Shown: in pieces, positions 9,865-19,922 of the stretch | How the letters are laid out: each line of letters opens with the position of its first letter | Numbering within the stretch: position 1 is the stretch's first letter | Assembly: GCA_035607415.1 (NCBI GenBank) | Contig: DATNAQ010000101.1 | Location: 62,001 to 126,000, forward strand | Source: JAQBQH01 sp035607415 | Lineage (GTDB): Bacteria > Myxococcota_A > Polyangia > Palsa-1104 | Length of the DNA stretch: 64,000 nucleotides | Direction: 5' to 3' | Translations under genes and position numbers: made by a program | Notes under the pieces: model-generated | Databases searched by the model: none | The model's input: only the letters and a program-made list of their open reading frames with translations | Told to the model about the DNA's origin: nothing

Positions 9865-10502
9865 CCGTACTTGCCCACGAGATCGACGAACGAGCACGGC
9901 GTGGCCCACTCGGTCCCGTATTCGCGGCCGCGCCGCGTGACGATCGCCAGCCGCTGCCCCTGCCGCGGCCCGACGGGAATCACCAGCCGCCCGCCGTCGG
10001 CGAGCTGGTCGACGAGCAGCGGCGGAATCTCCGGCGCCCCCGCCGCAACGAGGATGGCGTCGAAGGGCGCGCGCTCGCGCCAGCCGTGCGTGCCGTCGAA
10101 GACGCCGATCTCGACGTTGGCGTAGCCCATCGTCTCCAGGCGCTGCGCCGAGCGCTCGCCGAGCTCGGGCTTGAGCTCGACGGCGTAGACCTGGCGCGCG
10201 AGCTGGCTCAACACCGCCGCCTGGTAGCCCGAGCCGGCGCCGATCTCGAGCACCGCCTCGTCGCCATGCAATTCGGCGAGCTCGCACATGCGCGCGACCA
10301 TGTAGGGCTGCGAGATCGTCTGCCCGTAGCCGATCGGCAGCGGCGAATCCTCGTAGGCGCGATCGCGCATGCTCTCGTCGACGAAGCGCTCGCGCGGGAC
10401 CTTGCGCATGGCGGCGAGCACGCGCTTGTCGCGGATGCCGCGCGCCGCCAGCTGCTCGGCGACCATCTTCTCGCGCCGCTGCCCTGCTTCGGCCGGCGTC
10501 AT
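9834..10502 (-). CDS. pcm: Protein-L-isoaspartate O-methyltransferase
   Basis: 222 residues, typical length. It repairs isoaspartyl residues in aged proteins using S-adenosylmethionine. The motifs QTISQPYMVARM, the SAM-binding VLEIGAGSGYQAAV and the C-terminal GGRLVIPVG are present. The ATG at 10502 overlaps the surE stop by 4 bases, giving the well-known surE-pcm coupling; a longer upstream reading frame is open but would lie inside surE. Confidence 0.95.
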   Translation of the reverse strand: MTPAEAGQRREKMVAEQLAARGIRDKRVLAAMRKVPRERFVDESMRDRAYEDSPLPIGYGQTISQPYMVARMCELAELHGDEAVLEIGAGSGYQAAVLSQLARQVYAVELKPELGERSAQRLETMGYANVEIGVFDGTHGWRERAPFDAILVAAGAPEIPPLLVDQLADGGRLVIPVGPRQGQRLAIVTRRGREYGTEWATPCSFVDLVGKYGWGGPGPARA

Positions 10503-11320
10503 GCGCTCTTTACTTCCTCTTCGACGACGCGCTCGAAGCCCTCGACGTTCCACGACGGCAAGCGCTCGAGCAGGCCCGCGTGCGTGAGGTCGAGATCGAG
10601 CGGCGTCACCGACACGACGCCGTCGCGCACCGCGTGGCAGTCCGAGCCGGGCACGTCGCCGTAGCCGCTGGCGGGGCCGCCGATCCAGTAGTAGCGGCGC
10701 CCGCGCAGGTCGGCGCGCTCGTCGACTTGATCGCGATAGAGCCGCCGGCCGAGCTTGGTCCAGCGATATCCGCGCGGCGCCGTGTCACCCGGCTCGCTCG
10801 CTTCGCTCGACGGCACGTTGACGTTGAGCAGCGTCCCCGGCGGCAGCCCCTCGGCGAGCACGGCGCGCGCAAGCGCGTGCGCGAAGCCGGCGGCGCGCTC
10901 GAACGGCTCCTCGGTCTTGTGCATGCCGCGCTTCCACTCGAGCGACATGGCGATGGCGGGCACGTCCCGCAGCGCGGCCTCGACGGCGCCGGCGACGGTG
11001 CCGGAGTAGAAGACATCGCTGCCGAGGTTGAAGCCGTGGTTGATGCCCGAGACGACGAGGTCGGGCTTGCGCGGACAGATCTTGAGGATGCCGAGGTAGA
11101 CGCAGTCGGCGGGCGTGCCGTCGACCATGAACCAACCGGGATCGACCTCCTCGCAGCGCAGCGGGCGATCGAGGGTGAAGGCGTGGCTGGTGGCGGAGCG
11201 CTCGCGATCGGGCGCGACGACGACGAGGTCGCCGAGATCGCCGAGGCGCCGCGCCAGGGCGCGGATGCCCGTGGAGCGGATGCCGTCGTCGTTGGCGAGC
11301 ATGACAAGCGGGCGGTTCAC
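10499..11320 (-). CDS. surE: 5'/3'-nucleotidase SurE
   Basis: 273 residues. SurE is a metal-dependent nucleoside monophosphatase of stationary phase. The N-terminal metal site LANDDG, the DRERSATSHAFT loop and GINHGFNLGSDVFYSGTVAGA are diagnostic. The start is the GTG at 11320; the next Met (M7) would cut into the first beta strand. It is the first gene of the surE-pcm-peptidase-apt unit. The 53 bases upstream separate it from a divergent VOC gene. Confidence 0.95.
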   Translation of the reverse strand: MNRPLVMLANDDGIRSTGIRALARRLGDLGDLVVVAPDRERSATSHAFTLDRPLRCEEVDPGWFMVDGTPADCVYLGILKICPRKPDLVVSGINHGFNLGSDVFYSGTVAGAVEAALRDVPAIAMSLEWKRGMHKTEEPFERAAGFAHALARAVLAEGLPPGTLLNVNVPSSEASEPGDTAPRGYRWTKLGRRLYRDQVDERADLRGRRYYWIGGPASGYGDVPGSDCHAVRDGVVSVTPLDLDLTHAGLLERLPSWNVEGFERVVEEEVKSA

Positions 11321-11373
11321 GCCGAGATCCTAATCCGCGCGCCGCGTACGCGCAAAAGTCGTAGGATCCGCAG

Positions 11374-11757
11374 ATGCATCGCAGCCGCCTGTCCACCTTC
11401 GTGCTCGACTGCAAGGTCCCGGATCTCACCGCCGCGTCGCAGTTCTGGAGCCGCGCGCTCGGACGGCGCACGTGGCCCGACACCGACGGCGATCCGAACT
11501 ACCACTTCCTCGCGTCGAGCGACGACGAGCCGATCCTGCTCACGCAAAAGGTGGATCACGACAGCCGCATCCACCTCGACATCGAAGCCGACGATCTCGA
11601 AGCCGAGGCGCGCCGACTCGAGGCGCTCGGCGCCAGGCGCATCGCCTTCATCAAGCGCTGGATCGTGATGGAGGCGCCGACGGGGCAGCGCTTCTGCATC
11701 GTCAACCCGCAGCGCGGCCCCCTCGCCGGCAAGCGCGGCGCCAACGAGTGGCCGTGA
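11374..11757 (+). CDS. VOC (glyoxalase/bleomycin-resistance fold) family protein
   Basis: 127 residues forming one VOC module: FVLDCKVPDL with a following SQFWSRALGR helix, then a second half RIHLDIEADDLEAEARRLEALGA and a terminal GQRFCIVNP. This resembles the broad class of small VOC proteins with unknown substrates. No function should be assumed. Its stop overlaps the next start (GTGA, 11754-11757). Confidence 0.8.
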   Translation: MHRSRLSTFVLDCKVPDLTAASQFWSRALGRRTWPDTDGDPNYHFLASSDDEPILLTQKVDHDSRIHLDIEADDLEAEARRLEALGARRIAFIKRWIVMEAPTGQRFCIVNPQRGPLAGKRGANEWP

Positions 11758-12158
11758 CCAGCCGCTGCGCCGCGCGTGTCGCGCTCGTGCTCGCGCTCGC
11801 GCTTCTGCCCGCGGCGCCGCTGCGGGCCGGCGCCGAGCCGTCGACGACGCAACGCAAAGCGATGGTGCACGCCGCGCCGATCATCGTCGTCGCCCGGCGC
11901 CTCGGCGCGACGCCTGGCGGCCATCGCGTCGCAATCGAGCAAATCCTCAAGAACGCCACGCCCTCGACACTCGCAGCCGGCCCGCGCGACATCCGCGACG
12001 CCGCCTCCGGCACGCCCTACCGCCCCGAGCCGCTCGCCGCTGCAAGGCCCGCGCGCGTCATCCTCTATCTCGACGGCAGCGCGCTCGCCGCGCCCAACGC
12101 CTGGGACGACGCGGCCCGGCAGGCCGAAGTCGCCCGCCTCCTGACCGCACAACACTGA
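11754..12158 (+). CDS. Exported hypothetical protein
   Basis: 134 residues beginning with GTG at 11754, overlapping the VOC gene stop. The first 28 residues are a clear Sec signal (ALVLALALLPAAPLRAGA) with no lipobox Cys. The mature part has no motif I recognise; it contains a beta-like segment (IIVVARRLG, RVILYLDG). Likely periplasmic. Coupling suggests co-expression with the VOC protein. Confidence 0.6.
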   Translation: MTSRCAARVALVLALALLPAAPLRAGAEPSTTQRKAMVHAAPIIVVARRLGATPGGHRVAIEQILKNATPSTLAAGPRDIRDAASGTPYRPEPLAAARPARVILYLDGSALAAPNAWDDAARQAEVARLLTAQH

Positions 12159-12165
12159 TGCTGAC

Positions 12166-12195
12166 AAGAAAAAAGGCCCGACAAAGTCGGGCCTT
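12166..12195 (-). terminator. Intrinsic terminator of the translation operon
   Basis: On the minus strand a 10-base stem (AAGGCCCGAC / GTCGGGCCTT) with a 3-base loop is followed by a run of T (TTTTTTCTT). It lies 6 bases past the tRNA-Pro 3' end and is the best intrinsic terminator in the window. In the plus direction the stem is not followed by T. Confidence 0.9.
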
Positions 12196-12199
12196 CCGC

Positions 12200-12278
<79 letters not shown>

Positions 12279-12298
12279 AGTGAAACCCTGCTCTCCTA

Positions 12299-12643
12299 TC
12301 ACGTCTTCTCGTCTTCGTCGACGATCTTCTCGAGCTCGCCGAGCGCCTCGCGCAGCTTGGCCGCCAGCTTCGTCGCCGCCACCGGCGGCTCCTCGTGCGC
12401 CAGCTCGCGCAGCCGCCGCTTGGCGCCGTCGATGCGGAAGCCCTCGTCGTACAACAGGTGCTTGATGGTCAGCACCGTCTCGACGTCACGGCGGCGATAC
12501 AGACGCTGATTCGACCGCGTCTTCTCGGGACGGATCGACTTGAACTCCGTCTCCCAGTATCGCAGCACGTACGGCTCGACACCGGCGATCTCCGCCACTT
12601 CGCCGATCTTGAAGTACTGCTTGTCCGGGATGTCCGTCGCCAC
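12299..12643 (-). CDS. MerR-family transcriptional regulator
   Basis: 114 residues. The N-terminal winged helix (YFKIGEVAEIAGVEPYVLRYWE, then NQRLYRRRDVETVL) is typical of MerR proteins, followed by a short helix and no visible effector or metal-binding domain. This single-domain MerR is commonly found directly after ihfA in the pheST-ihfA cluster of proteobacteria; its targets are generally unknown. The gap to ihfA is 12 bases. Confidence 0.88.
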   Translation of the reverse strand: MATDIPDKQYFKIGEVAEIAGVEPYVLRYWETEFKSIRPEKTRSNQRLYRRRDVETVLTIKHLLYDEGFRIDGAKRRLRELAHEEPPVAATKLAAKLREALGELEKIVDEDEKT

Positions 12644-12655
12644 TGGCTCGCGACG

Positions 12656-12934
12656 TCAGGTGTTGAGGGCGTTCTTGAGCACCTGGCTGGGCTTGAACGT
12701 GAGCACGCGGCGGGCGCTGATCGTAATCTCTTCGCCGGTCTGCGGGTTGCGACCGACGCGCGCGTTCTTGTCGCGCACCACGAAGTTGCCGAAGCCCGAG
12801 ATCTTGATCTTCTCGCCGCGCTCCAGCGTTTCCTTGATGGTGTCGAACACGGTCTCGACGATCTCGGCCGCTTCCTTCTTCGAGAAGCCGCCTACCTTTT
12901 CGTAGACGTTCTCGATGATGTCGGCCTTCGTCAT
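12656..12934 (-). CDS. ihfA: Integration host factor alpha subunit (HU family)
   Basis: 92 residues from the ATG at 12934, preceded by AGGAG at good spacing. The HU-fold is complete: MTKADIIENVYEKVG, GEKIKISGFGNFVV, and the DNA-arm motif GRNPQTGEEITISARRVLTFKPS. Position after pheT supports IhfA rather than HU. An upstream in-frame start would add 22 residues that are unlike the family. Confidence 0.92.
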   Translation of the reverse strand: MTKADIIENVYEKVGGFSKKEAAEIVETVFDTIKETLERGEKIKISGFGNFVVRDKNARVGRNPQTGEEITISARRVLTFKPSQVLKNALNT

Positions 12935-13017
12935 GGTACGACGCTCCTGCATGTTCCCCTCACCCATTGCGTCCCCAAAGTAAGCGGAAGGCCGCGCCAA
13001 GTCAATAGATTTCGCGG

Positions 13018-15396
13018 CTATCGACGATCGAACGAAAGCGCGGCGCCCAGCTTGCCGACGAGCTCGTCGTGCAGCTTCTGCACTTCGGCGTCGGTGAGCG
13101 TGCGATCCGGGGCGCGATAGACGAACGACCAGAGCATCCCCTTTTTGCCCGAAGGACGCTTGTCACCGCGGTAGTCCTCGAGCACGCGAACGTCCACGCA
13201 CAAGGGCGCGCGCAGCTCCTCGACGAGCGCGCGGATGCGCGCCGCCGACACGCCCTCGTCGACGAAGAAGGACAGATCGCGCGTCACCGACGGGAAGCGC
13301 GGCGGCTCGACGATCTTCTGCGCCGCCACCGCGGGCAGCGCCTGCAGGTCGAGCTCGAACACCAGCGGACGCCCTTCGACGCCGAGCGCGCGCGCGGCGT
13401 CGGGATGGAGCTCGCCGACCACGCCGATGCGCGTGTCGCCGACGTGAACGCCGGCGGCGATGTTGGGATGCAGCCCCGGCGCCTTGACGCCTGGCTCGCA
13501 GCGCGCGCGGTGGCCGAGCGCCGCGCACAGCTCCTCGACGACGCCCTTGACGTCGAAGAAGTCGAGCGGCGCGCCGCGCTTGAGCCAGCCCTCGGCATGC
13601 CCGTGCAGCAGGCCCGCCGCGTACCAGCGCTCGTCGGGCAGCTCCTTGCCGCTCGGCAAGAAGACGGCGCCGACCTCGAAGATGCGCACCTCGCTCGAGC
13701 CGCGCGCGAGGTTGCGCTGCAGCGCCAGGCACAGCCCCGGCAGAAGCGAGCGGCGCATGACCGACATCTCTTCGCGCAGTGGGTTGGCGATGCGTACGTG
13801 CGGCAGCTCGCCGTCCAGAAACGGGCGGCCGTGATGCGGGCCGACGAAGCCGTAGGTCACGATCTCGTCGAGCCCGAGCCCGCGCAGGGCGTCGCGCGCG
13901 GCGTCGTTGCGCGCGTCGTCGAGATCGCGCATCGCGCCGGGCGGATGATCGAGCCGTGGCAGCGTCGGCGCCACCTGATCGTAACCGTGCAGGCGCGCGA
14001 TCTCCTCGATGAGATCGATCTCGCGCGACAGGTCGGGCCGGAAGGTCGGCACCGTCACGCGGATGTGTCCCGCGCCTTCGTCGACGGTGTCGAGCCCGAT
14101 CGCCGACAAGAGCGCGGCCTGGCGATCGCGCCGCACCCCGGCGCCGAGGATCGCCTCGGTGCGCGCCGGGCGCAGCTCGATCGTCTTTTTCGCCACCGCC
14201 TTCGGATAGGCGTCGGTGAGCGCGCTCGCGATCTGACCGCCGGCGAGCGCCAGCACCGTCGCCGCGAGATGGCGCGCCACGTCGCCGCAGCCGTTGGGAT
14301 CGGTGCCGCGCTCGAAGCGATGCGACGCCTCGGTGTGCAGCCCGAGCCGCTTGGCGGTGCGGCGCACGCGCGCGGGCGCGAAGTGCGCGCACTCGAGCAG
14401 CAGCTTCTTCGTCGTCGCCGAGACTTCGCTGGTGGCGCCGCCCATGACGCCGCCGAGGCCGACCGCGCGCTCGCCGTCGGCGATGACCACGTCGTCGGCC
14501 ACGAGCGCGCGCTCGACGTCGTCGAGCGTCTTCAGCGTCTCGTTCGGCTTGGCGCGCCGCACGACCAGCCCGCCGCCGGCGAGCTTGTCGCGATCATAGG
14601 CGTGCACCGGCTGGCTGAAGAGCAGCATCACGAGGTTGGTCGCGTCGACGACGTTGGAGATGGCGCGCACGCCGAGCGCCTGCAGGCGCACGCGCACGCC
14701 GAGCGGGCTCGGGCGCACCGTCACGCCGTCGACGGCGAGCGCGGTGAAGCGCGGGCAGCCCTCGGCGTCGACGAGCTCGACCTTGGCCGGCGCCCCGCCC
14801 GTCGGCAGCGACGCGAGCGCCGGCAGCGTCAGCCGCCCGCCCACGAGCGCCGCGACTTCGCGCGCCACGCCCACGTGCCCGAGCGCGTCGGGCCGGTTCG
14901 GCGTCACGTTCAGCTCCCAGACGTCGTCGGGGAGCCCGAGCTTGTGGGCCACATCGTCGCCGGGCTGAAGGCCGTCGTCGGGCGAGAGCACGAGGATGCC
15001 TGCGTGCGACGTGCCGAGCCCGAGCTCGTCCTCGGCGCAGAGCATGCCGGGCGAGACGATGCCGCGCACCGGCTTCTCACCCATGACGACGCCGTTCGGC
15101 AGCTTCGCGCCGGGCCGCGCCCACAGGACGAGCCCGCCCGCCGCCGGCACGTTGGGCGCGCCGCACACCACCTGCGTGACCTTGCCCGAGCCGTCGTCGA
15201 CGTCGACGAGCGTGAGCTTGGCCGCGTCGGGATGCGGCCGCTTGTCGACCACGCGCGCCACGATCACGCCCTCGAAGGCGCCGAACTTCTCGCGCCCTTC
15301 GACCTCGAGCCCGGCCAGCGTCAGCCGGCGCGCGACGTCGTCGGCGTCGATCTTGCCGTCGACGAGCTCGCGCAGCCACGCCACCGACACCTTCAC
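13018..15396 (-). CDS. pheT: Phenylalanyl-tRNA synthetase beta subunit
   Basis: 792 residues starting at GTG 15396. Domains in order: N-terminal segment, tRNA-binding OB fold (about 40-150), B3/B4 editing region, B5, the catalytic-like core, and a C-terminal ferredoxin-like anticodon-binding domain (near SVTRDLSFFVDEGVS to the end). It forms the alpha2-beta2 enzyme with PheS and edits mischarged Tyr-tRNA. It lies 82 bases downstream of pheS. Confidence 0.97.
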   Translation of the reverse strand: MKVSVAWLRELVDGKIDADDVARRLTLAGLEVEGREKFGAFEGVIVARVVDKRPHPDAAKLTLVDVDDGSGKVTQVVCGAPNVPAAGGLVLWARPGAKLPNGVVMGEKPVRGIVSPGMLCAEDELGLGTSHAGILVLSPDDGLQPGDDVAHKLGLPDDVWELNVTPNRPDALGHVGVAREVAALVGGRLTLPALASLPTGGAPAKVELVDAEGCPRFTALAVDGVTVRPSPLGVRVRLQALGVRAISNVVDATNLVMLLFSQPVHAYDRDKLAGGGLVVRRAKPNETLKTLDDVERALVADDVVIADGERAVGLGGVMGGATSEVSATTKKLLLECAHFAPARVRRTAKRLGLHTEASHRFERGTDPNGCGDVARHLAATVLALAGGQIASALTDAYPKAVAKKTIELRPARTEAILGAGVRRDRQAALLSAIGLDTVDEGAGHIRVTVPTFRPDLSREIDLIEEIARLHGYDQVAPTLPRLDHPPGAMRDLDDARNDAARDALRGLGLDEIVTYGFVGPHHGRPFLDGELPHVRIANPLREEMSVMRRSLLPGLCLALQRNLARGSSEVRIFEVGAVFLPSGKELPDERWYAAGLLHGHAEGWLKRGAPLDFFDVKGVVEELCAALGHRARCEPGVKAPGLHPNIAAGVHVGDTRIGVVGELHPDAARALGVEGRPLVFELDLQALPAVAAQKIVEPPRFPSVTRDLSFFVDEGVSAARIRALVEELRAPLCVDVRVLEDYRGDKRPSGKKGMLWSFVYRAPDRTLTDAEVQKLHDELVGKLGAALSFDRR

Positions 15397-15478
15397 GGCG
15401 TCGCTCCGCGCCGCCGGAAGGCAGCCGTCGATCCGCGGGCCTTACAGGCCACGCTCATGTTCGCTCGCTGTCGCTCGC

Positions 15479-16513
<1,035 letters not shown>

Positions 16514-16534
16514 GGAAGAAATGAACCTCCATGG

Positions 16535-16888
16535 CTACGCTGCGGCCTTGGCCTGCTCCACGACCTTGGCGAAGGCCGCCGGATCACTGATGGCGAGATC
16601 GGCGAGGATCTTGCGGTCGAGCTCGATGTTGGCGCGCTTCAGCCCGCCCACGAGCTTCGAGTAGCTGATGCCGTGCATGCGCGCAGCGGCGTTGATGCGG
16701 ACGATCCAGAGGGCCCGGAAGTCGCGCTTGCGCTTACGACGGTGCCACGTGGCGTAGCGCCAGGCGTGGTGGACCGTGTCGACCATCGCCTTCCAGAGCT
16801 TGCTGCGCCCTCCGCGGTAGCCCTTGGCCGCCTGGCGGATGCGATTGCGGCGGCGCCGCGCCTTGAATCCTCGTTTTGCTCGAGCCAT
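16535..16888 (-). CDS. rplT: 50S ribosomal protein L20
   Basis: 117 residues, normal length, with the basic N-terminus (KRGFKARRRRNRIRQAAKGYRGGRSK) and family segment RDFRALWIVRINAAAR. In E. coli L20 represses its own operon. Here the 94-base gap to rpmI includes a small stem (ACTGC / GCAGT) that might matter for such control, but this is only suggestive. Confidence 0.97.
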   Translation of the reverse strand: MARAKRGFKARRRRNRIRQAAKGYRGGRSKLWKAMVDTVHHAWRYATWHRRKRKRDFRALWIVRINAAARMHGISYSKLVGGLKRANIELDRKILADLAISDPAAFAKVVEQAKAAA

Positions 16889-16982
16889 CTGTCACTCACT
16901 CTCTTCGGCCGGCGTTCGGGACTGCAGAATCGCAGTTTTAAGACCCTTGTCCAGACCTTCGGAAACGGGGCTTATTACCAGA

Positions 16983-17183
16983 CTAGTACTTGTAAGGCAA
17001 GAGCTTCTTGACCTGCTTCTCCTGCGCCTCGTTGACCAGCTTGGTGCCGCGCAGGCGGCGCTTGCGCTTGGTGGCCTCGTGGCTGAGGAGGTGGCTCTTG
17101 TGGGCCTGCTTGTGCTTGAGGTGGCCCTTGGCGGTCACCTTGAAGCGCTTTTTGGCGCCCGAGTGCGTCTTCATCTTCGGCAT
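16983..17183 (-). CDS. rpmI: 50S ribosomal protein L35
   Basis: 66 residues, normal length and very basic: MPKMKTHSGAKKRFKVTAKG followed by KHKQAHKSHLL. It lies between infC (22 bases upstream) and rplT, the standard order. Confidence 0.97.
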   Translation of the reverse strand: MPKMKTHSGAKKRFKVTAKGHLKHKQAHKSHLLSHEATKRKRRLRGTKLVNEAQEKQVKKLLPYKY

Positions 17184-17205
17184 GTTCGCTGGTCCTTTGT
17201 GGCTT

Positions 17206-17973
<768 letters not shown>

Positions 17974-18006
17974 GACGCTCTCCTGTAATTACGTTTGGGC
18001 GGCAGA

Positions 18007-19725
18007 TTATAGGGGAAGCTTTGCTTCCCCGCTCAAGCGATCTGCCAGCGCTTCGACGCTCATCGGTTCGAGTTGCTTCCCGTCGCGGAGGCGCGGCGCC
18101 ACGGTCCCCGCCGCCACTTCCTTGTCTCCGACGACGAGCATATAGGGAATCTTCTCCAACTGCGCGCGCCGAATCTTTGCGCCCAGCTTGTCGTTCGACA
18201 AGTCGAGGTCCGCACGTATTCCGCGCGCCTTGAGCTTGGCCGCGACGTCGCGAGCGAACGCTTCCTGCTTCTCCGAGACCACGACCGCGCGCGCCTGCAC
18301 CGGCGACAGCCACACCGGGAAGGCGCCGGCGTAGTGCTCGACGAGGATGCCGATGAAGCGCTCGAACGTCCCGAAGATGGCGCGATGGATGACGATCGGC
18401 CGATGGCGCTGATTGTCCTCGCCGACGTAGGTGAGGTCGAAGCGCTCGGGCGCGTTCCAGTCGAGCTGGATGGTCGCGCACTGCCACTTGCGGCCGAGCG
18501 CGTCGGTGACGTTGATGTCGATCTTGGGGCCGTAGAAGGCCGCCTCGCGCTCGACGGTGTCGAACGCGATCCCGTTCTTGGTGAGCGCCTGGGCGAGCGC
18601 CTCCTCGGCTTTGTCCCAGTCCTCGGGCGCGCCCATCATCTTGTCCGGGTTGCGCGTCGAGAGCTGGAACGTCGGCTCCATGCCGAAGACGGCGTAGACG
18701 CGGCGTACGAGCGCGAGCAGCGACGTCACCTCGGCTTCGACCTGGTCCAGACGCAGGAAGATGTGCGCGTCGTCCTGCTGGAACTGGCGCACGCGCGTGA
18801 TGCCCGAGAGCGTGCCCGACGCCTCGTTGCGATGGAGCACGTCCTGGGAGTGGAAGCGCAGCGGCAGGTCGCGGTAGCTGTGCAGCTCCATGTTGTAGAG
18901 AAGGTAGTGCGAGGGGCAGTTCATCGGCTTCAAGCCGAACGCCTGCTCCTCGGACTCCATCTTGAACATGGCGTCCGCGTAGTGCTGCCAGTGGCCCGAC
19001 TGCTCCCAGAGCTTCTGCTCGTAGAGCAGCGGCGTCTTCACTTCGACGTAGCCCGCCTCGTCGAGGAGCAGGCGGCGCATGAACTCTTGCAGCGTCGTGT
19101 AGAGGATCGTGCCCTTGGGGAACCAGAAGGCCGAGCCCGGCGCCCACGGATGGAAGGCGAACAGGCCGAGCTCCTTGCCGAGCTTGCGGTGATCGCGCTT
19201 CTCCGCCTCTTCGCGCTGCTTGACGAACCCGGCGAGCGCCTTCTTGTCGGGGAAGGCGGTGCCGTAGATGCGCTGGAGCATCTTGTTCTTCGAATCGCCG
19301 CGCCAGTAGGCGCCGGCGACCGAGAGCAGCTTGAAGGCCTTGATGGCGCCGGTCGACTTGACGTGACCGCCGCGGCAGAGGTCGACGAAATCGCCGTGCG
19401 AGTGGAGCGTGATGCGCTCGCCCTCGGGGATCGCCTGCGCCAGCTCGACCTTGTAGGGCTCGTTGCGCTTGGCGAAGTACTCGATCGCCTGCTCGCGCGT
19501 GATCTCCTGCTCCTTGAAGGGCAGGTCGGCGTCGACGATCTCGGCCATCAGCTTCTCGAGCTTCCCCAGATCTTCGTCGCTGAAGTGATGCTCGACGTCG
19601 AAGTCGTAGTAGAAGCCGGTGTCGATGGGCGGACCGATGGTCAGCTTGGCGTCGGGCCAAAGCCTCTTCACCGCGTCCGCCATCACGTGGGCGGCCGAGT
19701 GCCGGAGTTTCTCGAGGTCGTTCAC
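18007..19725 (-). CDS. thrS: Threonyl-tRNA synthetase lacking the TGS domain
   Basis: 572 residues versus about 640 in E. coli. The protein begins almost directly with the N2 editing domain (HSAAH at 9-13, CRGGH at 117-121 form the Ser-tRNA editing site), followed by the class II catalytic core (GLKPMNCPSH, HRNEASGTLSGITRVRQFQQDDAHIF) and the anticodon-binding domain. The N-terminal TGS domain is absent. The GTG at 19725 has no obvious ribosome site; extending the frame upstream runs into tRNA-Val, so a hidden TGS domain is excluded. The infC start is 33 bases downstream. Confidence 0.95.
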   Translation of the reverse strand: MNDLEKLRHSAAHVMADAVKRLWPDAKLTIGPPIDTGFYYDFDVEHHFSDEDLGKLEKLMAEIVDADLPFKEQEITREQAIEYFAKRNEPYKVELAQAIPEGERITLHSHGDFVDLCRGGHVKSTGAIKAFKLLSVAGAYWRGDSKNKMLQRIYGTAFPDKKALAGFVKQREEAEKRDHRKLGKELGLFAFHPWAPGSAFWFPKGTILYTTLQEFMRRLLLDEAGYVEVKTPLLYEQKLWEQSGHWQHYADAMFKMESEEQAFGLKPMNCPSHYLLYNMELHSYRDLPLRFHSQDVLHRNEASGTLSGITRVRQFQQDDAHIFLRLDQVEAEVTSLLALVRRVYAVFGMEPTFQLSTRNPDKMMGAPEDWDKAEEALAQALTKNGIAFDTVEREAAFYGPKIDINVTDALGRKWQCATIQLDWNAPERFDLTYVGEDNQRHRPIVIHRAIFGTFERFIGILVEHYAGAFPVWLSPVQARAVVVSEKQEAFARDVAAKLKARGIRADLDLSNDKLGAKIRRAQLEKIPYMLVVGDKEVAAGTVAPRLRDGKQLEPMSVEALADRLSGEAKLPL

Positions 19726-19756
19726 GACGAGGGGGTGCTGAGGAACGACAGCGTTG

Positions 19757-19828
<72 letters not shown>

Positions 19829-19850
19829 GATTCACGAACAAAGTCCATGT

Positions 19851-19879
19851 GTCGTAGATCTTGCGACGGGCCGTGTCAA
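19851..19879 (-). promoter_or_regulatory. Probable promoter of tRNA-Val and the thrS operon
   Basis: On the minus strand TTGACA (19879-19874) and TACGAC (19856-19851) are separated by exactly 17 bases, and the -10 ends 22 bases before the tRNA. It is the only good promoter I see before thrS. Confidence 0.6.
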
Positions 19880-19922
19880 GCGCTTTCCCATCTATATAGA
19901 AGCCTCGCTCCGCTCCGCTCGG

